64,000 bases of DNA from Capra hircus (taxonomy: Eukaryota > Chordata > Mammalia > Artiodactyla > Bovidae). The DNA lies in contig NC_030826.1 in the NCBI RefSeq assembly GCF_001704415.2, forward strand, positions 53,525,362 through 53,589,361, in the 5' to 3' direction. Positions 55,181 to 64,000 of this stretch are shown one piece after another (position 1 is the first letter of the stretch; the number at the start of each line of letters is the position of its first letter). Under the pieces are notes generated by a model, which was given only the letters and a program-made list of their open reading frames with translations, ran no database searches and was not told the origin of the DNA. Made by a program: the position numbers and the translations under genes.

Positions 55181-55800
55181 CATTAACCTAGCAGATACAT
55201 ACAATAGGAGAGCCTCCCAGGTGGTGCTAATGGGAAAGAACTCGGCTGCGGTGCAGGAGATATAAGACACGTGGGTTCCATCCCTGGGTCAGGAAGATCC
55301 TCTGGAGAAGGAAATGGCAACCCACTCCAGTATTCTTGCCTGGAGAATCCCATGGACAGAGGAGCTTGGGGGGCTACAGTCGATGGGGTCACAAAGAGTC
55401 CGACACAGCTGAAGCGGCTTAGCACCCACAGCATACATACAATGGGATATCGTTCAGCCTTAAAAAAAAGAATGAAATCCTGCCAAACAGGATGACAGGA
55501 TGACTCTTAAGGACCTGATGCTACGTGAGATAAGCCAGTCACAGATGGACAAGTGTTACAAGTTTCTATTTAGATGAAAGACCTAAAACAGTCAGATTTC
55601 CGGGAGAAGAAAGGAGAATGGTAATTGTCAGAGGCCAAGGCAGAGGGGAGAGGAGGCAGTTGCTGTCCAAGGGGTACAGAGTTTCAGTTGCGAGAGATGA
55701 GAAAATTCTAGAGCTCTGCTTCCAACCTGGTGCTTGTCGTTAACAACACTGTTCTGTACACTTGAAAGTCTTTCAGGAGAGAAGATCTCTCTGTTAAATG
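55181..55800 (+). mobile_element. L1 3' end, direct half of the same copy, split by Bov-tA
   Basis: 'acaatgggatatcgttcagc', 'gaatgaaatcctgccaaaca', 'ctacgtgagataagccagtc' and 'aaatgttcctattgtaataa' are L1 3' text in sense orientation, following in L1 order the inverted segment on the left. Confidence 0.72.
55206..55432 (+). mobile_element. Bov-tA SINE with perfect target-site duplication
   Basis: The head 'gcctcccaggtggtgctaat', body 'gatcctctggagaaggaaat' and end 'gaagcggcttagcacccaca' are complete. 'atacatacaat' flanks it exactly (55195-55205 and 55433-55443). Confidence 0.93.
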
Positions 55801-55827
55801 TTCCTATTGTAATAAGACGGGGTAAGA

Positions 55828-56205
55828 TAAGGTGCTTTTGAAGTGTGGTGTTGAAGAAGACTCTTAAAAGAGTCCCTTGGACTGCAAGGAGATCCAACCA
55901 GTCCATCCTAAAGGAAATCAGTCCTGAATATTCACTTGAAGGGCTGATGCTGAAGCTGAAGCTCCAATACATTGGCCACCTGATGCGAAGAACTGACTCA
56001 TTTGAAAAGACCCTGATGCTGGGAAAGATTGAAGGTGGGAGGAGAAGGGGACGACAGAGGATGAGATGGTTGGATGGCATCACCGACTTGATGGACATGA
56101 GTTTGAGTAAGCTCCGGGAGTTGGTGATGGACAGGGAGGCCTGGTGTGCTGCGGTCCATGGGGTCGCAAAGAGTCAGACAGGACTGAGCGACTGAACAAC
56201 AACCA
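55828..56205 (+). mobile_element. BovB LINE 3' end
   Basis: 'aaggtgcttttgaagtgtgg' (diverged start) through 'ccaaccagtccatcctaaag' to 'gactgagcgactgaacaaca'. A frame of 116 codons (55845-56195, +) covers the BovB C-terminus, ending near S-Q-T-G-L-S-D. Confidence 0.88.
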
Positions 56206-56479
56206 GATGCCTGACTGCTGAGAGGATGACTTATAGATGCAGAGACACTTTATCTGATGTCACCAACATTTCCAATCTATGTGAAGGAAAACTGGTAACG
56301 CCCGCACAAATCTAGCCCTGTTTTTAGCTCATTCAGAACACCAGCTTAGCGACACTAGAAGAAAGAAGATAATAAGCTTGCAAAGGGTCTCCTTCTTTTT
56401 GTCTTCAGGTGAGAAGGGAAAGGTGAGTGCTCTGCTTGAATCCCTTACTCCAGGGTTACCTGGAAGGAAGTGAGGGAAC
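56206..56479. other. unique sequence
   Basis: Nothing is recognised. Confidence 0.3.
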
Positions 56480-56640
56480 TGCCATATATGAAACATTTAT
56501 AGAATCTCATTTAATTATCACAACATACCTATAAAAAGTAGGAACCACTGCCCCCCATTTTGCAGATAAGAAAACCAAGGTTAGAGAGGTAACTTGTCCA
56601 AGGGTATCTGCAGGTGTGGCATCCTAGGCAGGTGTCTCCG
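56480..56640 (-). repeat. MIR, antisense
   Basis: 'atctcatttaattatcacaa', 'ccccattttgcagataagaa' and 'ggtaacttgtccaagggtat' follow antisense MIR. Confidence 0.7.
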
Positions 56641-56784
56641 CAGAGCAGAGGCTGTGAGCCACCCTGCAAGGTATAGCGGAGTAAGATTTGAGGCTCCCAA
56701 AGAAATGAGGTCCAGCTTGGATTCAGTAGCCAAGAGCTGTGTGTCTTGCCTTCATGCAGGTCTCCACCCTTTGTTTCCTCTGGG

Positions 56785-56935
56785 AGAATTAGCTAATAAT
56801 AGCATCTATTGCAAAGGTTTGTGAAGAGGATGAATGGAGATCATTTGCAGCGTGTGTTGAGCCATCGATACATCTTGGTGTCACTGTTACCATTGCCATC
56901 ATCGTCACCATCATCGTCATCATCGTCACCACTGT
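56785..56935 (+). repeat. MIR 3' part running into an ATC-type triplet repeat
   Basis: 'ctaataatagcatctattgc' and 'aaaggtttgtgaagaggatg' are MIR-like. From 56893 the text becomes a short interrupted (ATC/GTC)n tract, 'catcatcgtcaccatcatcg'. Confidence 0.55.
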
Positions 56936-57787
56936 TAACCAACCCAGGAAAATGCAGCCAGCCTCAGCCCCTCAGCCCGCACCTCTTCACCCCACGTATG
57001 AATGTCATGTCTTCTTAAATTGGCTATTCCTTTGGAAGATGTCTTAACCAAAGCCTCGTGGCTCCAGAGTCCTCACCATGACAAACGTCAATAACGATGA
57101 TGACTCCCTGAGGCTGAATTTTAAAAGAGCATTAAAGATTAAAGGATGCACAGGTCAATTATTGGGGCAAGTAAATGACTTTAGAAGTAATTATGTGTAA
57201 TTTTGTCTTGTTTATTTGGCATTAGTTATAAGTGTCCATAATCCCGGGTCCCGGGGGTCCTTCACTTCTGCTTTGCTTCTGGCAGATGAAGGGACTCAGC
57301 TCCAAAGGCAGAGGCTGGGTTGAGGGGGAAGAGCCCGGGGCACGGGGACTCTTGGCCTCTCTAGACTCAGCATGGTTGACTTGCTTCAGACCCTCAGACA
57401 ATTTCACCATCCACCGTCCCCGACCTATTCCCGAGAGGCACTTGTCCATCTCAAACTGTGGGGGGCCTCAGCCGCCCACCAGCCTCTCACTGCTGGGGGC
57501 TGACAGCGGGAGGCAGAAGCTGGGGCAGGTGTCCTCCAGGGTCTGTAGCATTGCTGAGAGACGAGCTCATGTGACCGAGGTGAAGATTATAAAGGGCAAG
57601 GGTAGGTCACTGGTGAGAGAGAGGGAGGGCTGGTGAGGGTAACTGAGTGTGTGTGGACTGTGGTCAAGAAGAAATAAAATTTCCAAAGACGTAGGAAGGA
57701 GAAAGGGGAGTAATATAGCTGACTTTCCCTTTGGTTAAAAGGGACAGAAACCTACTCAAACCAACTTAACAAAGACATCTACTATCG
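56936..57787. other. unique sequence with an AT-rich block
   Basis: Bases 57055-57235 ('tcaataacgatgatgactcc', 'taaagattaaaggatgcaca', 'gtaattatgtgtaattttgt', 'ttggcattagttataagtg') fit no repeat and resemble a conserved noncoding element. Bases 57725-57787 contain an old-repeat phrase that I cannot assign. No exon is supported. Confidence 0.35.
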
Positions 57788-58175
57788 GAAGATGGGTTAG
57801 TTACGGACTGGGTGGCTTGAAACAACCGAAATGTGTCGTCTCACAGTCTGGAGGTCAGAAGTCCAAGTTCAAGGTGTCAGCAGGGCTGGTTCCTTCCGGA
57901 GGCTTTGAGGGAGCGTCTGAGTCCCTCTGGTGACTGCCAGTGACCCTTGGCTTATAGAGGCAACACTCCAGTGTCTGCCTCCGTCTTCACACGGTTGCTT
58001 TCTGGATCTCACACTGTCTTCCCTCTGTGCATGACGCTGTGTCCAAACTGCCTTCTGCTTACAAAGACCGGTCGTTGGATTAGGGCCACCCTAATCCAAT
58101 ATGACCTCATCTTAATCTGATTATATCTGCAAAGTCCCTTCTTCCACACAAGATCATATTCACAGGTTCTGGGTG
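57788..58175 (-). mobile_element. MaLR-like LTR fragment, antisense
   Basis: 'gactgggtggcttgaaacaa', 'ctggaggtcagaagtccaag', 'aaggtgtcagcagggctggt', 'accctaatccaatatgacct' and 'attatatctgcaaagtccct' are in antisense LTR order. Non-coding. Confidence 0.68.
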
Positions 58176-58442
58176 GACGTGATCAGTGTCATTCAACCTA
58201 GTGCAGAAGGTTACAACAAAGATACCAGCATTGACCCCAGAGCAGAGATGGACTTCCCTGAGACTGGAGTTGGAACCTGGAAAGACGGGGTCCATGGGCT
58301 GCTGTTGGGCTGCTCCATACCCACTGTCCCCTTCTCCTTGCCAACAGAACCTGGTTCTGTACGTGCTAGACGTGCATGTGCTTCAGGAGGTGGGACCTCC
58401 AGCCCGAGAGGGAGCTTGCTTATGTGCATGATAAGGAGCTCC
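58176..58442. other. unique sequence
   Basis: Nothing is recognised. Confidence 0.3.
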
Positions 58443-59090
58443 CCTTGTGTCCTATTTGCAACCCTATAGGCTGCAGCACGCCAGCCTTCCCTGTCCTTCA
58501 CCATCTCCCAGAGTTGGCTCAGATTCATGTCCATTGAGTCAGTGATGCCGTCCAACCATCTCATCCTCTGCCCTCTCCTTCTCCGTTCGCCTTCAATCTT
58601 TCCAAGCATCAGAGTCTTTTCCAATGAGTCAGCTCTTCGCATCAGGTGGCCAAAGTATTGGAGCTTCATCTTCAGCATCAGTCATTCCAACGAATATTTC
58701 CTTTAGGATTGACTGTCTTGATCTCCTTGGAGTCCAAGGGACTCTCAAGAATCTTCTTCAGCATCACAATTCAAAAGCATCAATTCTTCGATGCTCAGCT
58801 TTCTTTATGATCCAGCTCTCCCATCTGTACATGACTACTGGAAAAACCATAGCTTTAACTAATCATACCTATGTCAGCAAAGTGATGTCTCTGCTTTTTA
58901 ATATGCTATCTAGGTTTGTCATAGCTTTCCTTCCAAGGAGCAAGCATCTTCTAATTTCATGGCTATAGCTACTGTCTGCAGTTATTTTGAAGTCCAAGAA
59001 AATAAAATCTGTCACTGTTTCGATTTTTTCCCTGTCTATTTGCCATGAACTGACCATATGCCATAATCTTTTTTTTTTCAATGCTGAGTC
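58443..59090 (-). mobile_element. BovB LINE 3' part, antisense, diverged
   Basis: 'ttcaccatctcccagagttg', 'ttccaatgagtcagctcttc', 'gaaaaaccatagctttaact' and 'cttctaatttcatggctata' are BovB antisense. The usual GTCGCTCAGTCGTG terminus is eroded at the left. It is more diverged than the other copies. Confidence 0.88.
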
Positions 59091-59139
59091 CTCTCTAATA
59101 AAACTAAAAGTCAAGCCATGACGAGATTAAGCTGATCTA

Positions 59140-59690
59140 CTAATAAGCTATCAGAATAAAACATAACACTTTAAAGACAGACTATCAATAATAATACAGA
59201 AGATAGGTAATGTAATCTCAACAATATCTTGCATACAGTCAAAATTACTAAGGATATGAAGCAGGAGAAAAATGAAGTCAATAGAAACAGACCCAGGGGT
59301 ATCAAAGATACTAGAACTGGCAAACAATTTTAAAAACAGAGAGAGAGAATTTCAACAGAAACTATGTATTTATTGTAGTTTTTAAATTTATAAACTTTAT
59401 TTTTTAATTTAATGGCGGTTCTAGAACTTAGAAATTTTCACACACAAAAAAGGGGGGGGGGCGCTTAACAGCAAAAGAGACACTGCAAAAGAAAAGATCA
59501 GTGAACTTGAGGGCAGGTCGATAGAAATTATCCAAACTGAGTATGAAGGTGGGGGTGGAGGAAGTGAGCAAAATTAGTACAATATTGGTGATTTGTGCAA
59601 CAATATCAATTAATCTAAGATATGTATAATAGTCTCAGAAAGAAAAGAGAAGAATGAGACAGAAAAATATTCTAAGAAATAATAACTCTA
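59140..59690 (+). mobile_element. old L1 5'-region fragment
   Basis: 'caggagaaaaatgaagtcaa', 'tagaaacagacccaggggta', 'gatcagtgaacttgagggca' and 'tagaaattatccaaactga' match the L1M 5' UTR / pre-ORF1 region. An AT-rich stretch and a G10 run (59452-59461) interrupt it. Confidence 0.55.
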
Positions 59691-61618
59691 AATTTCAAAA
59701 GATTTTAAAAATACCTTTTCATTATAGAGTGGAAGTGAGAAATAGATTGAAGGGCCTAGATCTGATAGATAGAGTGCCTGATGAACTATGGACGAAGGTT
59801 CCTGACATTGTATGGGAGACAGGGATCAAGACCATCCCCATGGAAAAGAAATGCAAAAAAGCAAAATGGCTGTCTGGGGAGGCCTTACAAATAGCTGTGA
59901 AAAGAAGAGAGGCAAAAAGCAAAGGAGAAAAGGAAAGATATAAGCATCTGAATGCAGACTTCCAAAGAATAGCAAGAAGAGATAAGAAGGCCTTCAGCGA
60001 TCAATGCAAAGAGATAGAGGAAAACAATAGAATGGGAAAGACTAGAGATCTCTTCAAGAAAATTAGAGATACCAAGGGAACATTTCATGCAAAGATGGGC
60101 TCAATAAAGGACAGAAATGGTATGGACCTAACAGAAGCAGAAGATATTAAGAAGAGGTGGCAAGAATACACAGAAGAACTGTACAAAAAAGATCTTCATG
60201 ACCCAGATAATCACGATGGTGTGATTACTAATCTAGAGCCAGACATCCTGGAATGTGAAGTCAAGTGGGCCTTAGAAAGCGTCACTATGAACAAAGCTAG
60301 TGGAGGTGATGGAATTCCAGTGGAGCTATCTCAAATCCTGAAAGATGATGCTGTGAAAGTGCTGCACTCAATATGCCAGCAAATTGGGAAAACTCAGCAG
60401 TGGCCACAGGACTGCAAAAGGTCAGTTTTCATTCCAATCCCAAAGAAAGGCAATGCCAAAGAATGCTCAAACTACCGCACACTTGCACTCATCTCACATG
60501 CTAGTAAAGTAATGCTCAAAATTCTCCAAGCCAGGCTTCAGCAATATGTGAACCGTGAACTTCCAGATGTTCAAGCTGGTTTTAGAAAAGGCAGAAGAAC
60601 CAGAGATCAAATTGCCAACATCTGCTGGATCATGGAAAAAACAAGAGAGTTCCAGAAAAACATCTATTTCTGCTTTATTGATTATGCCAAAGCCTTTGAC
60701 TGTGTGGATCACAATAAACTGTGGAAGATTCTGAAAGAGATGGGAATACCAGACCACCTGACCTGCCTCTTGAGAAACCTATATGCAGGTCAGGAAGCAA
60801 CAGTTAGAATTGGACATGGAACAATAGACTGGTTCCAAATAGGAAAAGGAGTACGTCAAGACTGTATATTGTCACCCTGCTTATTTAACTTATACGCAGA
60901 GTACATCATGAGAGACGCTGGGCTGGAAGAAACACAAGCTGGAATCAAGATTGCTGGGAGAAATATCAATAATCTCAGATATGCAGATGACACCACCCTT
61001 ATGGCAGAAAGTGAAGAGGAACTAAAAAGCCTCTTGATGGAAGTGAAAGAGGAGAGTGAAAAAGTTGGCTTAAAACTCAATATTCAGAAAATGAAGATCA
61101 TGGCATCTGGTCCCATCACTTCATGGGAAATAGATGGGGAAACAGTGGAAACAGTGTCAGACTTAATTTTTTTGGCCTCCAAAATCACTGCAGATGGTGA
61201 TTGCAGCCATGAAATTAAAAGACGCTTACTCCTTGGAAAGAAAGTTATGACCAATCTAGATAGTATATTGAAAAGCAGAAACATTACTTTGCCAACAAAG
61301 CTCTGTCTAGTCAAGGCTATGGATTGTCCAGAGGTCACGTATGGATGTGAGAGTTGGGCTGTGAAGAAAGCTGAGCGCCGAAGAATTGATGCTTTTGAAC
61401 TGTGGTGTTGGAGAAGACCCTTGAGAGTCCTTTGGACTGCAAGGAGATCCAACCAGTCCATTCTAAAGGAGATCAGTCCTGGGTGTTCTTTGGAAGGACT
61501 GATGCTAAAGCTGAAACTCCAATACTTTGGCTACCTCATGCGAAGAGTTAACTCATTGGAAAAGACTCTGATGCCGGAGGGATTGGGGGCAAGAGGAGAA
61601 GGGGACGACAGAGGATGA
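59654..61618 (+). pseudogene. BovB reverse transcriptase ORF, 5'-truncated and frameshifted
   Basis: A 654-codon open frame, the only long coding signal in the window. The first 15-20 residues probably come from flanking DNA. The rest matches the linker, RT and C-terminal parts of the BovB (RTE clade) LINE protein, which copies its own RNA by target-primed reverse transcription. RT motif A reads F-I-D-Y-A-K-A-F-D with Asp 343. Motif B reads R-Q-D-C-I-L-S-P (401-408), where the family has Gly at residue 403. The catalytic Y-A-D-D is at 443-446. The N-terminal APE-type endonuclease is missing. A one-base deletion near 61575 shifts the frame after about residue 640, so the native C-terminus (S-R-T-type end) lies in another frame to about 61740. 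The ATG at 59654 is only the first in frame, not a true start. I consider it inactive and not a host gene. Confidence 0.93.
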
Positions 61619-61767
61619 GATGACTGGATGGCATCACTGACTCTATGGACATGAGTTTGAGTGAACTCTGGGAGTCAGTGATGGACAGGGAGGCCTGGCG
61701 TACTGCAATTCATGGGGTCACAAAGAGTCGGACATGACTGAGCAACTGAACTGAACTGAAAAAATAC
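59700..61767 (+). mobile_element. BovB LINE, longest copy (about 2.07 kb), 5'-truncated
   Basis: BovB similarity begins around 59690-59720 and ends at 'actgaactgaactgaa' plus an A-run. The full element is about 3.2 kb, so roughly the first third, including the endonuclease, is absent. L1-derived AT-rich DNA lies on both sides. No clean target-site duplication was found by eye. Confidence 0.92.
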
Positions 61768-62290
61768 CATATTTAATTTATGAATTACCACATTAATTTA
61801 TAAAGGTATTAGGATATAAAGTCAATATGTAACAATCAAATATTTATATTAGCAAGAAACAGTAGAAAATGAAAATTTTAAAACAATCTCATTTACAAGA
61901 GGATCAAAACTCTAAAATACTTAGGGATAAATGTAGCAAAAGATATATAAGAACTCTACACTGAAAATAATGAAAATTGCAAAGAAAAAATAAAGAACAC
62001 CTAAATAAATGAACATTATACCATAACCTTGAATTGAGAGAGTTAATATTTTAAGATGCAAATTCCTTCTAAATAAATAGACCAATAAAATACCAATTAA
62101 AATGCTAGCAGCATCTTTTTTGTAGGAATTAACAAACTGATTCTAAAATTTATACGGGAAGCCAAAGGACCTAGAATAACCCAATCTTGAAAGAAAACGA
62201 ATTCAGAGGACTCACATTATCTGATTACAAGATTTTTCACAATTTACAAAGAAGGAGAACGCTTGTATTCAGTTTGTAACTCCATAGAAG
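61768..62290 (+). mobile_element. old L1 ORF2 fragment
   Basis: 'aatctcatttacaagaggat', 'aatacttagggataaatgta', 'gaactctacactgaaaataa', 'ctaaaatttatacgggaagc' and 'ctagaataacccaatcttga' follow the ORF2 region upstream of the piece at 13105. Stops are frequent. Confidence 0.72.
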
Positions 62291-63558
62291 TTCCTGTGAG
62301 TTGGTCTGGGGAGACTCAACTTTATTTATACTCCCATCGGTTGCACACAGCACTGACCACTGGACCCGAACACAATTCAGGCAGAGAAGCCGGAAAGGAC
62401 AAAGGACATTGGACCCATCAGGATGCTTACTGAGGGCATGACTGCTGTCTTGATATTGATTTTTTCTGCATTGCCTAAAATCCAGTACAGTAATTCAATA
62501 AATGTCGACTGTATCAGTAAGGAAAATTGTAGATTAGTCAATACATAAGAAAAATGAAGCATGAGTTAACGTAGACGGATGGATAGGTGGGTGAATGGAT
62601 GGACGGACCGATGAATGACTGGATCAGTCAAGTGAATGGTTTAATGGCTGAACAAGCACCTCTCCGTGGAACCAGCAGGAATGTGATGAGAGCAGGAAGA
62701 AGCAGCTTCTGCTCTCTTTGATTCTTTTTATCTCTCAGATCACAGGTGCCATTTACTTCCCTCTTGGGGGCTTCATCCACTGTGGCTGCCAATAAAACAG
62801 GACACTTTGTCTCTTAATTAGAAAGCAGACATTTAAAAGCAGAGCTTCCCAGTGACTGAACACATAAAACAATCACCTTTGCTCTGCACAGCTGTCCCCA
62901 CACTGAGTTAAAACAGTTCTTGGGTTGCCCACGATTTCATTTCTGATCACACATAAGGATGTATGTCACTGGCTGACATTTACCTCTTGTCTTTTATAGC
63001 ATTTCATCCGCCCATCTGCCAAGAAACAGGAGCCCAGAGCCAGCTTGCCCTTGTCGGAGCCCCCCATGCATCCCAGGCTCTCTGGCTGGGCTGCCCTCCA
63101 GCCCTCACTCTCGGTGCCCTTCGCTGTGTTGGCATGCCCCTTTCTTCCACCTCTCAGAACTTGCCACTCGAGTTGGTTCACACTTCCATTTCCAACAAAG
63201 AAGAACATCTGAGGTGTACCAGGGCTCTGCATTTGTGAGCAAGCTCTTTAGGAAAAGGGGCTGAACACACATGGTAGAAACTCGAGGATTGCTTATTGAA
63301 CAGAAAGAAAAAACGATAAACTTTTCTTAAACTTTCCCACTACAGGCAAGAAGCTTTACAAGTGGAATTTCTAGAATTTCTCTCTCACTGGGCAGGGAAG
63401 CGTGCTCCTCCTAGCTTCTGGGCATTTGTACTCACAGCACACACAGACCAGGCTGGCTTGGCATACCAGTGAGTTAGGCTGCTGACTGCACTTCTACCGA
63501 GACGTCCTGGGTCCGGAGAGACACCTTCATCCTACCATGCCTGGTGGTTGCCGTTATT
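62291..63558. other. unique sequence
   Basis: No transposon is recognised. A short (GGAT)n-like tract lies at 62575-62640. The frames at 62963-63238 (+) and 62966-63232 (-) occupy the same DNA and lack domains. Confidence 0.4.
62575..62640 (+). repeat. degenerate (ATGG)n tract
   Basis: 'acggatggataggtgggtga' and 'atggatggacggaccgatga' are eroded GGAT tetranucleotide units. Confidence 0.65.
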
Positions 63559-63757
63559 TAGTCCTTGTCATGTCCAACTCTTTGTGACCCCACGGACTGT
63601 AGCCCGCCAGGTTCCACTGTCCATGGAATTTTCCAGGCAAGAATACTAGAGCACGTTGACATTTCCTTCTCCAGTGGATCTTCCCAATCCAGGGATCGAA
63701 CCCTTGTCTCTTGCAATGGCAGGCAGATTCTTTACCTCTGAGCCATCTGGGAAGTCC
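63559..63757 (-). mobile_element. Bov-tA SINE, antisense
   Basis: 'gtccttgtcatgtccaactc', 'gaattttccaggcaagaata', 'cttcccaatccagggatcga' and the tRNA-like end 'gagccatctgggaagtcc' are in order. Nearly full length. Confidence 0.9.
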
Positions 63758-64000
63758 AGCCATACTTGGTATTTAGGAACCAGAGCTTCCATGGATACTC
63801 ATCAGCTGTGTCCACTCCCTTCAAATCTAGCCATCCATCAGGAGGGAGGTGGCGGGGCTGGTGCTTACTTAACTTCTCTGACTCCAGTTTCTTCCTTTGA
63901 AAATGGGGCTGAGGAAACATCCCTGAAGGGTGAAAATAAATGAAATACTAAATGTAAAAATTCACTTTGAAGATATAAGCATCATGGCACTATAATTCAA
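63758..64000. other. unique sequence to window edge
   Basis: Nothing is recognised. Confidence 0.3.

Noticed and set aside
56893..56935. Coding triplet repeat
   Set aside because: The tract is short and interrupted and continues from a MIR; no exon context.
59654..61618. Domesticated host reverse transcriptase gene
   Set aside because: The frame ends at a transposon-typical 3' tail, lacks a true start and the endonuclease, and has a motif B change and a frameshift; nothing suggests host use.

Overview
The window is nuclear DNA from a bovid ruminant (cattle, sheep, goat, buffalo or a relative). The diagnosis rests on its repeats. BovB LINEs (RTE clade), Bov-tA and Bov-A2 SINEs, and tRNA-Glu-derived CHR-type SINEs occur from end to end. 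A ruminant-type L1 3' tail sits on top of older mammalian repeats (MIR, MER5-type hAT elements, L1M, MaLR-like LTRs). Repeat names come from remembered consensus sequences, not from a database search.

I find no host protein-coding gene, rRNA, tRNA, CRISPR array or prokaryote-style operon that the sequence supports. Most long open frames overlap each other on both strands in GC-rich DNA, show no recognisable domain, and look like chance. The one convincing coding signal belongs to a transposon. It is a 654-codon frame at 59654-61618 (+) holding most of a BovB reverse transcriptase, truncated at the 5' side, frameshifted near its end, and changed at a conserved residue of RT motif B. A second BovB remnant at 25484-26254 (-) stays open from the YADD motif to the end of the protein.

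Layout: 1-2.2 kb shows only a MIR. 2.2-2.7 kb is an old L1 carrying a CHR SINE. 2.7-6.0 kb has no recognised repeat but contains a very regular G-quadruplex motif. 6.0-7.9 kb is an LTR-like element with a CHR SINE, then a BovB that was itself hit by an L1 tail. 7.9-12.6 kb is mostly unique. 12.6-15.6 kb is a dense pile of LTR-like, L1, MIR, CHR, Bov-tA and BovB pieces. 15.6-20.2 kb is GC-rich unique sequence with a few SINEs. 20.2-21.4 kb is a BovB, Bov-tA and Bov-A2 cluster. 22-25 kb is unique with a possible X-box and octamer pair. 25-26.3 kb holds a young L1 tail and a minus-strand BovB. 26.3-34.3 kb mixes unique DNA with MIRs, an LTR and CA-rich DNA. 34.5-34.9 kb is a small CpG-rich block with homeodomain-type TAAT motifs. 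35-48 kb is unique DNA with scattered SINEs and AT-rich blocks that look like conserved noncoding elements. 48-56 kb carries L1 3' ends, MIRs, Bov-tA and two BovB tails. 56-58 kb is unique plus an LTR. 58.4-62.3 kb is the BovB and L1 nest with the long open frame. 62.3-64 kb is unique plus a Bov-tA.

The genes do not form a system. What the window does show well is a layered insertion history: old MIR, L1M, MER5 and LTR sequence, then BovB, CHR and Bov-tA insertions, several still flanked by readable target-site duplications. Separately, a handful of low-repeat AT-rich blocks could be regulatory elements of a neighbouring gene that is not visible here. I saw no new biological system and do not claim one.
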